Assembly (NCBI GenBank): GCA_034509735.1
Contig: JACGWO010000004.1
Span: forward strand, 20,131,395 to 20,195,394
DNA length: 64,000 nt
Direction: 5' to 3'
From: Sesamum alatum
Lineage: Eukaryota > Streptophyta > Magnoliopsida > Lamiales > Pedaliaceae
Shown: piece by piece, positions 22,582 through 34,469 of the stretch
Layout: every line of letters starts with the position of its first letter
How positions within the stretch are numbered: position 1 is the first letter of the stretch
Position numbers and translations under genes: made by a program
The notes under the pieces: generated by a model
Database searches by the model: none
Told to the model about the DNA's origin: nothing
What the model saw: only the letters and a program-made list of their open reading frames with translations

Positions 22582-23438
22582 GCCCATCAGTATGTTGATA
22601 GGTTACTATTATTTGATGTAATAGTGTAAGACCAAGCCCTAGATTCACTATTGATCCACTGCGGGCTCACGGGTCGCATAGGATTTGAGCATATGATCAT
22701 CCGACAGGGGTGTGTTAGGTTTTATTTTTGCATGTGGCATATCTGATGAATGAAAATGGTCTTTATCGTTTTATTGCTACAACATGCAAGTATATATTAT
22801 GCATAGTTATATGTATGTTGTGTGATGAGGTCTCGGTCTTTAAACTCTCACTTAGTTGGATCAAGCTAAAATATTAGACCCTTAATAAATGGATAACCTT
22901 AGTTGTTCGTCCAAGCCTTCCATCCATGACAAAGTGAGGTAGCTAGGTCAATTAATTGACCGGTCTCACGAGTCATGGCACGTCTCTTGTTTTGAAACCA
23001 AGCTGCATGTTTTGTTGTGAACAAAGTGAATACACTCCTATTACCTATCTCATGAGTCGTGGGGGTAGCAGTCAGTGCTATGATTCGGTTGATTGGGTCG
23101 GGTCTAACGCCTGAATAACGTAATTCGCTTGGAGTCCTAGGTATTACGTAAAAGGGTGAGGCAAAATATCTTGAGAATCTCGTTGGACAAGAATGGTATG
23201 GAATACCTCCCACAAAGTTTGTTTCCATGTGAATCGTAAAAGCGGGGTATGGAAAATTTCGTTGTGCATCCCAAACCCACTAGGAAAAGATTTTCCGAAA
23301 ACAACGTTTGAGAGTGGCTTGTTTTCGTATAAATAGTGGGAGTATTAAATGACTGAAGTCCAAGTCTTTAATTATTATTTAGACACCACTTTCATTTTGC
23401 TAATTGTATGCTTTATTTTTTAAATTTAGATTTAAACC
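22582..23438 (+). other. Family A copia leader (plus), 5'-truncated
   Basis: Starts GGCCCATCAGTATGTTG at the head-to-head junction and is colinear with the inverted leader at 21690-20816 (GATCCACTGCGGGCTCACGG, ACAGGGGTGTGTTAGG and GTGGGAGTATTAAATGACTG blocks). It has no LTR or primer-binding site, so the 5' end of this copy is lost. Short frames within it are not supported as genes. Confidence 0.78.
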
Positions 23439-24235
23439 ATGTCTAACAATCCATTATCCTCCATTACTTGAGACAAACAAATTCAATGGAACAAATTACA
23501 ACGATTGGTTGCGCAATCTGAGGATAGTCCTCGATTATGAGAACCAAGGATATGTCATGGACAAGTCGTTCCCATGCACTTTGTCGGAAGAATCCACGCC
23601 AGAAGAACGTGAGACGTTCGAACTTTGGCACCAGGATAACCAAAAAATTCGTAGCGTCATACTAGCATCTATGACTAATGAGATGCAGAAACAGTATGAA
23701 AGGCTAGACGACGTTCCTTCCATAATGGCTCGCCTGAAGGATTGCTATGCAGTCCTGGATTGGCATACTAGGTATGTCGTAACGAAGGCATTCTTCGGAA
23801 CTAAGATGAGAGAAGGATCTTCTATACATGAGCATTGGTCAAGATGCTTACCTTGGTGGAAAAGCTCGAAGACTTCAAAGCAGGGTTCGATAACGAGACG
23901 TACATAGATGTGATCCTTCAGTCACTCCCACCCTCCTTCGACCAATTTGTTGTTAACTACAACATGAGTGCACTTGCGAAGAGCATACATGAGTTAATTA
24001 ATATGTTGGTCCAATACGAGGTCACGATTAAGAAGCCTGCACCAACGGTATTGATTGGAGAGGCTTCAACTTCCAAAACCAAAGCCAAGAGTGCTAGATG
24101 TTGGAAAAGGAAGAAGGGAAAAAGAAAGGCCATCACAACCACTACAAATGTTAAGAGCATTCCTATTGCCAAAGTGGGGAAAGGCAAGGCGAAGAGGAAG
24201 GTTGACTTAAAGCAACAGTCAAGGGCAAATAACAT
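23439..24235 (+). pseudogene. Copia gag, plus-strand copy
   Basis: ATG at 23439 begins a short SNNPLSS leader, but a one-base shift at about 23465-23470 throws it out of frame. The gag domain is then open from the LETNKFNGTNYNDWLRNLRI segment to about 23850, where another shift occurs, and continues in a second frame with KMLTLVEKLEDFKAGFDNET and DVILQSLPPSFDQF to a lysine-rich tail. The order and motifs match the minus-strand gag at 20815-19995. Two shifts make it inactive. Confidence 0.85.
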
Positions 24236-24760
24236 TTGTGTTATTGCCACGAGAAAGGGTATTGGAAGAGGGATTGCCCCAAATTCCTTTTCGAGCAAGG
24301 TATGTTTGTGGTTGGGATTAATATGGTCACTAACTCTGCCTCTTGGGTATTGGATACCTCCTGTGGAGCTCACATTTGCAATGACTTGCAGGTGCTGAAA
24401 AGAAGCAGAAAGCTAAGTAAAGGCGAAATAGTCCTAAAGCTTGGCGATGGCAAGGCTGTTGCTGCAGAAGCAGTAGGAAACGCCAGCTTAGTAGTTAGTG
24501 ATCATGTGAGGATAGAATTAGAGGATTGTTATTATGTACCTAGCATGATTAAAAATATCATTTCCATTCCGTTGTTAGACAATAGTGGTTATGAATTTTC
24601 AATCAATAAAAATTGCTTTTTATTAGATAAAAGATGGAATTACTCATCTGCTTGGTACACTTAACAACGGTCTCTACATTCAGCAAAAGTCTACGTTTAT
24701 TATGACTTCTTAACACAAACGCAAAATAGATAGAGAACGCACAATTGTGGCATGCAAGGC
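24236..24760 (+). pseudogene. Copia protease region, plus-strand copy
   Basis: The zinc knuckle reads HEKGYWKRDC, with tyrosine in place of the zinc-binding histidine. The protease motif is WVLDTSCGAHIC: the aspartate is kept but the following glycine of D-T-G is serine. The frame continues with GDGKAVAAEAVG, CYYVPSMIKNI and DNSGYEFSINKNC, breaks at about 24640, and is cut at 24760 by an inserted solo LTR, just where WHARLGH would be encoded. Confidence 0.85.
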
Positions 24761-26979
24761 TGAAGGACAAGTGGATCCACCCAAGAGCGCGAGCGGAGGC
24801 GAGAAATACGAAAAATAATACGATAGCATGAATAAATTGCATATAAAAGCGAAATCCCAAGGGGTGTACCCTTGGATGCTCAATCGGGCGTTCGATGTAG
24901 GATGTATTAATATTTAAACATACATAACACATAGGGCATAGATGAAATGTAAATCTATAAAAGCATAAATAATCGTTACCTTTGTAGATTTCACATGTGC
25001 GCGGCTACTTGCGTTGTTCCTTCTCCGGAATGCTCACAAAGTCCAAACGTATGGACTCTCCAAAGGTGATCCACACTACACTAAAAGAAATTCACGTTCT
25101 CCTTGCTAGAAAAAAATAAGTTTATGAAGGAATCGGTTCAAGGGAATAAACACTGTGAATTAGTGTTCTCTTAAACCTACTTTGTTCTTAATTTTGATCT
25201 TGGATCAAAATGAAGAACACAAGTGGGAGAGGGAGAGAGAGGCCGAGAATGAGAGAGACGAGAGGGGCCGAAAATTACTTCTTCTTTTCCTAGAAAAGAT
25301 AAATAATGATTCTCTTACACAAGGTGTTGTATATACTCATATATATACATAACTAATGTGATTATTGGAATGTGTCTAGGTTCATACAAGGATGTCTAGA
25401 TACATCCCAATCAATCACCATTAATTCTTCAATCAAGCCTACCAACTTTTAAGGTATGATCAAATCATACCAAAAGGGAAGGCTTTGATTGGAGTTGATT
25501 TGTCTCTTACCAAAAGAGACAAGTCAACCGCCACCTTGCATGCAACATAGCTGAATTTTGCTTCCTCCAAGAGAGCATTTTCGGCCATGCTCAATATGGG
25601 AAGAAGTCCAACTTCTTCCTATTCCAATATAGGAATTCATTCTCCTCTCGGGTCAAAATTTAACCGACCGGGGTTTTATCGTAATCCAATTACGACGAAC
25701 CCAAAATTAAATCCAATTTAATGTTCATTTAAATTATTTCCGTTGGTTTTTTAATCCAATCAAAAAATCCAACATCTCGACTTTCCACATTTAATCGATA
25801 AATCTAATTTACCGATTAAACAAGGGTCCGATACAATATTGGCCCGTCCATTCAATGGACTATCCCTTAAGTAATCCAATTACTTGTTTATCCTTCGAGA
25901 TTGACTCCAAGTTAATCTCTCAACCTTCTCGGTGATTTGTGTGTGACCCTTTAGGTTCACCCTTAGCTAGACTTGGGCCCGTGTCCCACAAGGGCCCGTT
26001 ATCATAGGTGGCCGTCTAGCAACGGTCCATGGCACTAGAGACTAGGTGAATGTTGGCGTGAACATTTAGGCGCCGATTTCGTACGGGTACGGTCCTTCCG
26101 TCTATCGTCTCCCGGCCTTAGTCTAGGGTATGGAATTGGGCGTCGGTTCACATCCTTGACTAGGCATTTATGCTTAATACTCGAGACTACATATGCTTCA
26201 TTGCGTTGACACAGAAAACCATTCCATGTTCGACCAACCACTGTGGCCACAGTTCAAACAGCATGAACGTGTCTCCGAGTGCATAGGAGATACGTCTGTC
26301 ACATACTGACAGGGGACAGATCCTCTTCTTGGTATCCACCGTGCTCGCTATACATTGTGACTGCACTGGACAAGGCTTATAAGGATCATCTTATAGAATG
26401 ATCACCTCTCGCAAGATCCAAGATATAGCCGTCCTGTGCATGCGACTGTCATGGTTCCTCAAGTCTGAGAACTACTCATGTACTATCGGAACCGGGAAAA
26501 TCCAATCATACCGACCAAGCCTCCAAGGCTTCCATATGACGATCCCCGCGAGTCAGTCGAGTCAGCTCGACGCTAGTCGACCAACCCATCAAGATCGTGT
26601 AGGCGTCCCACGCCTGTCGCCGATGAAACACAGCACTCATCCAATGAACACGACTCTTGATGCAAGTCTTAATAGGACTCTCGATGCCTTGTCTCGAGGT
26701 CCTCGATTTGGAAGGTTTCAAAACCAACTCTTAATCAGTTGGTTTCATGACCACCATCCAATGCGTGGCCCAACTGTATGAGTGGTTAACCGTGGTCTGT
26801 GGGCTTTGTTGTGATATAAGTAAAACACCGTTTTAATATATGTAAAATGAGCGCAACAAAGTATGTACCATTGGTGACAAATACTCATTTTATTCATCAC
26901 ATAATATTACATTATATCAAGTTGTCAAATAGGTTACAAAACGGCAAACTTATTGGCTTTCTGGTCACCTATTCTAACC
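24761..26979 (-). mobile_element. Copia family A solo LTR inserted in a copia element (5-bp duplication)
   Basis: Complete 2,219-bp LTR in minus orientation. The plus strand starts TGAAGGACAAGTGGATCC and ends GGTCACCTATTCTAACC (normally ...ACA). It is bracketed by the 5-bp duplication AAGGC at 24756-24760 and 26980-26984. The host sequence on either side (GCATGCAAGGC, then TAGGTCACATCTC) joins to match the uninterrupted minus-strand copy near 19490. It carries the conserved LTR block at 25939-26050. Presence of one LTR and no internal region makes it a solo LTR, usually formed by recombination between two LTRs. Confidence 0.92.
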
Positions 26980-26984
26980 AAGGC

Positions 26985-27551
26985 TAGGTCACATCTCTCA
27001 AGAAAGGATGAAGAAGTTGGTAGATGCAAAGAACCTAGAGGTAGGGAACTTGAATGACCTACCAACTTGTGAATCTTGCCTTAAAGGGAAAAGACCCAAA
27101 GGCCCTTTGTAGGACAAAGTAGGTTTGCCACAAGTCTATTGGACTTGGTCCATACAGATATGTGTGGACCACTAAGAACACAAGCCAAATGTGGTTTCTC
27201 TTACTTCATAACCTTCACCAATAGTCATTCACAGTATGGTTATGTTTACCTAATGAGGTAGAAGTCTGAAGCTCTTGAGATGTTTAAAAACTTTAGACTT
27301 GAAGTCGAAAACCAAACTGAGTGCAAAATTAAAGTCCTACAGTCGGACCGAGATGGCGAGTACCTTAGTGGAGAATTTCTCGATTATCTAAAAGAAAACG
27401 GTATAATCTCTAAATGGATACGTCCCGGGACACCACAGCTAAACGGCGTCTCTAAAAGGAGGAATCGAACCCTGTTAGACATGGTCCGATCTATGATGAG
27501 TTTCACCGAGCTGCCCATGTCTTTTTAGGGCTACGAACTAGAAACGGCAGT
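26985..27551 (+). pseudogene. Copia integrase remnant, plus-strand copy
   Basis: Continuation of the gag-protease copy after the solo LTR. First the zinc-binding TCESCLKGK segment, then degraded core segments, then 27280-27528 open with a FRLEVENQTECKIKVLQSDR stretch and a LDYLKENGIISKW stretch, followed by PGTPQLNGVSKRRNRTLLDM. A TAG replaces tryptophan just before GYELETA. At about 27551 the coding sequence stops and LTR sequence begins, so the RT and RNase H domains are missing from this copy. Confidence 0.85.
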
Positions 27552-29234
27552 CACGTGCATACGACGACTGTATCTTAGATCTGGCAAGAGGTGATCATTT
27601 TGTAAGATGGTCATTATAAGCCTTGTCTAGTGTAGTTGGAGTATGTAGCGATGACGGTGGATTCCAAGATAGGATCTGTCCCCCGTTAGTATATGATGAT
27701 GATGTCTCATGTGCGCTCTGAGATGGTTTAGACTCTGAAAGTCTATGGCGATAGCAATTGATTGAGTAGGAAAGGGTTTCCTACGTGATCGATAGACTAA
27801 ACACATCTCAAGTATTAAACATAGACGCCTAGTCAAGGATGGGAACCGATGCCCAATTCCATACCCTGGACTAAGACAGGGAGACGGTTGATAGTAGGAC
27901 CGTACCCGTACGGAATCGGCGCCTAAATGTTCACGCCAACATCACCTAGTCTCCAGTGCCATTAACCGTTGCTAGACAGCTACCCATAGTTACGGGCTCC
28001 TGTTGGACACGAGCAGAAGTCTAGCTGAGGGTGAACCTAAAGAATCACACATAAATCACCGAGGAGGTGAAGGAATTGACTTGGAGTTAATTTCAGAGGA
28101 TGATAAGTAATTGGATTATTTATGGAATTGTCCATTGGAATACCGGCCGATATGGTATTGGGCCTTCGTTTTATCGGTAAATGGGATTTATCGATTAAGT
28201 AGAGAATCAAAGCTTGGATCTTTTAATTGGATTAAAAGATCGATGGGAATTATTTAATTGGACCATGAATTAAATAGGATTTAAGTCTTGGGCTTATTGT
28301 AATTGGATTACAATAAAATCCAATCCATTAAATCTTGGCACAAGAGAGGTGTTAATTCCACATTTGAAATTAGAAGAAGTTGGACTTCTTCTAAAAGGGG
28401 ATGACCGAAAATTACTTCTTTTGGAAGCACTAAAATCGGCCATGAAGGCGTTTGATGACAAGTTGACCTGTCTCTTTTGGAAAGAAACAAATCAATTCCA
28501 ATCAAGCCTCTTTCACATGGTATGATTAAATCATACTTTATGAAATGGTAGGCTTGATTGATGATTAATGGGGATTGATTGGAATGTATCTAGATATTCT
28601 TGAATGAACCTAGACACATTCCAATAATCACATTAATAAAGTATATATATGTGTATATACTATCATCAAAGACAAGAGTTTTATCATTCATCTTTTTTCT
28701 AGAAAAAAGAAGAACAATCTCTACACACTCTCTCAAGTTACTTTCGGCCCCTCTCTCTCTACTCTCTAAATCCTCTTTGTTGCTTCATTGTTCTAGGTTC
28801 AATTGAAGAACAAAGTAAGATCAAGAAGGAACACTAATTTGATACTGTAATCCCTTCTTCAATTTCATCCTCTGGATCCATTTTTCTCTAGCAAGAAAAA
28901 CGAGATCTCTCCCGGTGGTGTGTGGACTACGTTAGAAGGTCTCTATGTTGGGGCCTCGCGTGGATGAACATCGGGAGGAGATCAAGGCGTGTAGCCGATC
29001 GGAGTAGAAAATCGAGAAAGGTATTTTATATTTATGTTCTTATTTTTCCTCTTTTAGTCTATAGCCATGAACGCTTAATTGTTATATACATGTTTGTATT
29101 ATGCATTTATACACCGATAGCCCAGGAAGGTTCAAGGACACACCCCTTGAACGCGATTTAAATTCTTTTATTCCACACGTTTTTTATCTCCACCGCACTT
29201 CCGGCGCGTTCCTGGGCCGGTCCACTTTCCTTCA
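27552..29234 (+). mobile_element. Copia family A LTR (plus), 5'-truncated
   Basis: Starts inside U3 (CACGTGCATACGACGACTG, compare 10314 in the other plus-strand LTR), includes the conserved block (27922-28052), and ends GGTCCACTTTCCTTCA at 29234, immediately before a primer-binding site. It is therefore the 3' portion of a 5' LTR. The join with integrase at 27551 is a deletion or recombination junction. Confidence 0.82.
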
Positions 29235-29236
29235 AG

Positions 29237-29248
29237 TTGTATCAGAGC
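29237..29248 (+). other. Copia primer-binding site (initiator Met tRNA type)
   Basis: TTGTATCAGAGC, one mismatch from TGGTATCAGAGC, two bases after the LTR terminus ...CTTCA. It defines the LTR/internal boundary of this plus-strand copy. Confidence 0.85.
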
Positions 29249-29990
29249 GTGGATCGGTGTATATGGCTATGGATTACATGTTTTACGTATGCAAGCATGT
29301 TCAACGTGTTTAGATCGACTTTACAAGCATGTGTTTATTGCTTTTAATTTTCATAATTATTTGTTGAAATTTTCATGTTTAATTATGTTGATTAATCATG
29401 GATATTTGGGCGATTTTAGAAAATTGGATTCGCGCACGAGGCAGCAGCGCGCGCGCGGGCACTGGATGTCTGTGCGCGTTGCTGCCGGCCACGCACGCTG
29501 GGTATTATGGAATGATATTGGATATCATTGATTTAATACATGATTTGTATTATTTGGAGCATGATTATATGGGATATGTAATTATGTTGTGTTTTGCTAA
29601 TTGGATTAACAAGTGATGATCACGAAACCTATTGACCTGTGTATGGTTTTAAATTCCTTTTTGGGTGGGGCCTACGTGCCTCTTATTTTGGGCTATTATC
29701 TCCCACTTTCGCCTCATGATGTTAAGGCTTGCCTTTTTTCCTTTTATTTAACATGTATTCCATTTCTCTTGTAATGAGAGTAGTTAAGAATTTTTTGGTA
29801 AGGTTTTACATTTTATGTATAATAAGGCAAGCCCACAGAAAGAAAAAAATAGAGGCCTACATTGGACGGAGGCCCAAGGTGAAACATCAAGGCGAAACAA
29901 GTCGAGTACAAGGCCCATTGGCATGACATTGGGTTAATTTATTGTAATTGTGTAGGACCGTCCTTGTTTTCCATTTTGTCGTTACTTTAG
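29249..29990 (+). other. Copia leader fragment (plus) with small GC-rich block
   Basis: AT-rich leader with a GC-rich block at 29430-29505 (GCGCGCGCGGG). The GATTAACAAGTGATGATCACGAA and CCTACGTGCCTC segments recur at 61700-61790. It stops near 29990 at a head-to-head join with the next, minus-strand leader. The right boundary is approximate. Confidence 0.7.
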
Positions 29991-30177
29991 CACCTTTTCC
30001 AATAAAGCAAGAATATAATCCAAGAATCATATGAATTTCATGATCAATATTTCAAGTGCAAAATAAACGCGATAATACCTACAATATACGACATGCTTTA
30101 ATACGAAAATAAAGCCCACGTAATACATGTTTACACACGTATAGCACATAAAACCCTAGGCCTATACACCAAACCGG
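29991..30177 (-). other. Copia leader fragment (minus)
   Basis: Short internal stretch between the head-to-head join and the primer-binding site of the minus-strand copy whose LTR follows. It has no ORF. Confidence 0.6.
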
Positions 30178-30189
30178 GCTCTGATACCA
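30178..30189 (-). other. Copia primer-binding site, minus strand
   Basis: The minus strand reads TGGTATCAGAGC exactly, the plant initiator methionine tRNA-type primer site, adjoining the end of the LTR at 30191. Confidence 0.9.
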
Positions 30190-30190
30190 C

Positions 30191-32239
30191 TATAAGTAAA
30201 CGTGGATCGCCAGGGAGAGGGTGCGTGCGGAAGCACGATGTATTAAAACATAACAAAACGTAAACATGCATAAAATGATGGAATTAATGAACCGATCAAG
30301 GGATTTCCCCTATATTCTCCCGGCGTTTGGTGTATCTCATGAATAAAAGAAAATAAGCATGCACGATTCATGGAGGCCATCAGGTTGGAACAAAAGAAAA
30401 CGCTACAACTGTACTTACCCATTGTAGACTTCTTCGTTCGGCTGCACACGTTGTTCCCCGAGTTGCCACCTAGATCCCAACGTAGGAACCCGCTAAATCG
30501 TCTACGCAATTCACCGATCTTGATTCCCTCGTGCTAGCAAGAGATCAAGAGAAAAGGGAGAACCAATCGACCAAACGCTATTAGTTAAGGTGATCGATTG
30601 TTCGTGTGTTCCCTTGTATCAAAAACAAGAGAACAAGAAGACTCTTTGAGATGGTGAGAGGGTGATGGCCGAGAGAGATAGAGAGGGGCGGCGGCTAGGT
30701 GTGTGTGTGTGTGAGATGAGAGAGATGTAGAAATTAGTGTGTGTTGTGTGTGTGGTTAAATATTTATAAGGAAGAGTTTTTCCTAGTCCTACTCAACCTC
30801 TTCCAAAGAGGCACACCACAATTAACTAGGACTTTGACCTCGTCAAATTCTAGTCAAGCTAGGCTTTGATTAAGTCAACTTAATCCTAGCCCTTCATCTC
30901 TAGCCCCAAGATTTGATCTCATTCGTCCATCCGTTGATGGGCTTTATGGAATGGACTTTTAAATCCCATTTAAATAGTCTAATAATTCATAATGGGCTTG
31001 TAGTAAATATCAAATTAATACTTAAGCCCAAAATTAATATTTCTATCTTTAACCTACTTAAAGACGGAAATGGCCCATTCCCTCATTTCATAAATCTAAT
31101 TTTTGAAACAAGCCTAGTTAATCCAATTAATATTTAGAGTCTTGACACTCCAAAAGAGAACCAATTTAATCTAATTAAATTGTTCGATCTCCTGGAATTA
31201 ATTCTAAATTAGTTCCTCCATTTTTCATGAATTTTGTGTGACTCTTTAGGTTCACCTTCAGCTAGACTTGGCCGAATATCCAATCATCCCATGATAAGAA
31301 TTCGTCCGTCACCATGGGTAGCTGTCTAGCAATGGTCCGGAACACTAGAGACTAGGTGAAATTATGACATGAACATTTAGGTTCTCAAATGCATATGAGT
31401 GTGGTCCTTCCATCTACTATCTTACAGCTATTAATTTTGGGTATGGATCTTAGACGTCGGTACCCATTCTTGACTTAAGCCTACACTCATTCACCCACTG
31501 AAACGTCACTAGGATCTTATCCCATTGTTCAGACACTATGGCCATAGATTTTATAGGAAACGAGTCTCAAAGTATAAGTGAGACACTACTGTCAATCGTT
31601 TAACAGGAGACGGATTCTGTCTTGGGACTTACCGTCCAGACTACACATCTTGGCTGCAGTAGATAGGGTTTATAGCAACCACGTCTCTTGACTTGGTACC
31701 CTCTTGCCAAACCTAAGATACAGATATGATGTGCATGTGACTGCTATAGTCCCTCAAGTCCGAAGACTAATCTCGTACTGTCGAAACCGGTAATACAAGT
31801 CATACCGACCAACCTACTCAAAGTTTCCATAGGACGATTCCCGCGAGTCACCTCAGTCAGTCATCACCGAGCTGGCTAACCTACTAATATTGCATGGATG
31901 ATCCTCATCACTGTCGATGAAACGTGACTACAATCATTTAGTCCAACTCTCAAATGGATCATCGATACCCAATCTCGAGGTCCTTGACTTGGAGTATTTA
32001 AGACCGATCTACGGAAGCTAATTACATGACTGCCAACCTATGCGCAGTCCAACTTCTTGAATTAACATTTCCAGTATGTGGGCTTTGCTTGTGCATTAAA
32101 CAGTAAGTGAACACAATCAAAGTATAAATGTCATAACTGAACATCACTTTTATTCAGGATAATTTATTGTACCCCGAATGTCAAAAATAGGTTACATAAG
32201 CCTAACTAGATTTCGATTTCAAAGTCACCTATTCTAACA
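30191..32239 (-). mobile_element. Copia family A 5' LTR (minus), 2.05 kb
   Basis: Minus-orientation LTR from TGTTAGAATAGGTGACTTTG at 32239 to the primer-binding site at 30189. It has the conserved block at 31234-31366. No polypurine tract precedes 32239, and the flank on that side is gypsy gag sequence, so this is the outer edge of a 5' LTR of an element that lost everything beyond a short leader. Confidence 0.85.
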
Positions 32240-32950
32240 CCTCATGTTTCAGCTCGTAGAAGCTCACTGTCGTCTTTCAGTATTTCTTGTTGCTTGCAAA
32301 CTGATGGCAAAGTAAAGAACTAAACGGAAAAGTGCATCGAACCACGACATTTAACTCCATCAATACATGTGTAATAATGCAACATTCTCAAACTTTCTAA
32401 GGTATTCCAAAGACTTGTTGGGACTATCGCAAGGTGTTCAGTGGTATGCTGTTCTTAAGTGAGTTGGGTGCTCTCTCTTAGCTAAAAGCGGTTCCTCTTA
32501 TCATGGACAAGGTGTCCTTATCCATCTTCCTTCGTAGTTTTGTAACTTCCTAGAGGAGGGCTTGCAACATACCTATAGCTACCTTGTTAGCTTCTCCCAA
32601 GCTTGTGCGAGCTGCTAGGTCTAGAGCAATCTCAATGCGACGCTTTCCTCCTAATTAACCTGGCATGCTAAAGCTAGGCATTTTGCCAACCCCAGAATCT
32701 GGTGTTGGTGGTGAAACCACTAGTGAGGCTGGAGCGGCGAGTCGTGGATAGCTATGCTGATAGTAGTAGTGATAAGCTTGTTGAGACACTCTTTAGAGGC
32801 CTTGTTTACCTGAGAGAGAGGGGTTGATAAATCGACAGTATGGGGAGGCGTGCTAAGAACACTAGAATGTTGTTCCGCCTGTGGCCCAACAACCACTACT
32901 CTCGTAAGGAGCGGGGTGTTCCTCTGAAATGGACCATTCCATGCCATTAT
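32240..32950 (-). pseudogene. Ty3/gypsy gag remnant
   Basis: In minus-strand frames: an N-terminal stretch starting MAWNGPFQRN at 32947, then LDLAARTSLGEAN, then a degraded capsid segment with ENVALLHMY and CHQFASNKKYxKTT, the order seen in retrotrans_gag domains of plant gypsy elements. Stops and frameshifts interrupt it throughout. Family A copia DNA was inserted at its downstream edge (32239). Identification rests on the capsid segment and is moderate. Confidence 0.5.
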
Positions 32951-33486
32951 CAGAACTAATCATTCTCATGTCTTTAACTCAACATTTCCACATATGGCAC
33001 AAATGATATTTATCAAGGTCTCGGAGCAGGATGAGAGAAATGGGAGGCAATTTAGCACAATCTGAATATGTCTGGATCCCTTGTAGAGTCTACTGTCAAG
33101 GGATATGATTGGTTCAACTATACGCCACGTCATTTGTGACCTACATGAGCAGGAACATAATCTGTCATATTAGTAGGAAAGTAGCCAATTTTGGGGCGAA
33201 GTAGTTACCTATTGGCTTTAGCCAACAAGTTCCAATTAGGAAGCTTATTCCCTGCTCACGGGTTTCTGGGCATACCATTCGAGGTGTAGAGTATTGTTGA
33301 CGTGTCAATTGAGTTGGTTGGGCAACCAAGTGGCTAAAATTGGACCTGGGCTAGCTCGGTATCATCAGGTCTTAGTTGGATTTGAGATAATCTTGGGCTT
33401 GTTCACTTTACCCTAATTTGGCTTATATTCCTTTTCAGTTGAGCCGGACTTTTCTATTGGGCTTGGAAAAATGAATGCTCAAAATA
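32951..33486. other. Non-coding flank of the gypsy remnant
   Basis: About 530 bases, probably leader of the gypsy element next to it, with no gene or primer-binding site that I can place. Confidence 0.4.
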
Positions 33487-33973
33487 GGGCAAAATATGTT
33501 TTTAGTACCGTTAAAAAATATCATTATTGTTTTTTACACCACAATTATGACGAGTGTCGCTTTTAGTACCGTTAAACACGAAAACACACCTTCTTTGTCC
33601 AAAGTTAAGGGCAGAGGTCATGTGCCTCGTAGATGACCGTTAACGGCCATTAATTCCTGTAGGCTCAAATGAGGCCCTGTCTAGTGATTTGTGGTCAAAA
33701 TTGGTCAAAATAATTTTTTCCCTCTTAATGGTACCAAAAAAATATTTTCCCTATATATATATATATATATATAAAAATAGATATATATATTGTACCATTA
33801 GACAGGGCCTCACGTGAGCCAACGAGAGTTAATGGCCGTTGTCGTTAACTTGAGACAAAAAAAAATATGTTTTTTTTGTTTGATGCTACCAAAAGGGACA
33901 CTCACCACAATTGTGCTACCAAAAATAATAATTATCTTTTTTAACGAATAAAAAAAAAAAAAACATTTTACCC
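33487..33973. mobile_element. Foldback element upstream of the MYB gene
   Basis: 487-bp imperfect hairpin. The left arm GGGCAAAATATGTTTTTAGT with AGTACCGTTAAA blocks is mirrored on the right arm. The arms share the CACGTGAGGCC / GGCCTCA blocks with the 1.1-kb element at 36859-37963, so both belong to one family. A TA repeat (about 33753-33775) sits at the loop. I could not find a convincing target duplication. Confidence 0.7.
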
Positions 33974-34288
33974 GCCCCAAGTATGTATATTGATTATCCC
34001 ACAATACAAATTGAGAAACTACCTACTTTAGTCCAACCCAAACCCACAAAGTCGAGTCCAACCGCATTGCCACCCATACTTTTCAGTAAAATCTAGAGCT
34101 TAATTTATGCCCACGCATAATGATACTAGACGGAGAAAGACAAGAAGAAAAACCTTAAAGCCTATTCTGGCACATATAATTTTTCTAATCTAATGTCCTT
34201 TCTTTTTGCCATCCTCCTTTAATATTTGAATGATAAACGTCTGCTCCGGGAAACATGTGTCTATCGTTTTCCAGCTATTTTAATTAAT

Positions 34289-34354
34289 CCCTCTCCCCCT
34301 CCTTCCCCTCCTCCTCTCTCTCTCTCTATCTCTCTCTCTCACACACACACACGT
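34289..34354. repeat. Pyrimidine-rich CT and CA repeat in the MYB 5' region
   Basis: CCCTCTCCCCCTCC, a run of CT repeats, then CA repeats, 116-180 bases before the MYB start codon. CT-rich tracts are common in plant core promoters and 5' UTRs. Whether it lies in the transcript is unknown, and no clear TATA box was assigned. Confidence 0.6.
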
Positions 34355-34406
34355 TTTTCCTAGAGCAGAAGAGAGACCCCCCAAAAAACTCATCATTCCT
34401 CAACAA

Positions 34407-34452
34407 ATGTATTAAGTAGCATCAAAGAAAGAAACATATGTACATAGACTGA
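34407..34452 (+). promoter_or_regulatory. Two minimal upstream ORFs before the MYB start
   Basis: ATG-TAT-TAA at 34407-34415 and a four-codon ORF, ATG-TAC-ATA-GAC-TGA, at 34438-34452, which ends 17 bases before the MYB ATG. If transcription starts upstream of 34407, both lie in the leader and could lower translation of the main ORF. The MYB ATG is followed by G and preceded by CATC. Confidence 0.5.
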
Positions 34453-34469
34453 TCGATCGATCAATCATC

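Noticed and set aside
22265..22648. Overlapping open frames on both strands in the GC-rich block
   Set aside because: GC-rich sequence lacks stop codons in most frames. The translations are Ala/Arg/Cys-rich with no domain, and the block lies in a retroelement leader.
29237..30189. tRNA genes suggested by TGGTATCAGAGC strings
   Set aside because: These are primer-binding sites next to LTR ends. No cloverleaf or A/B box pair was seen.
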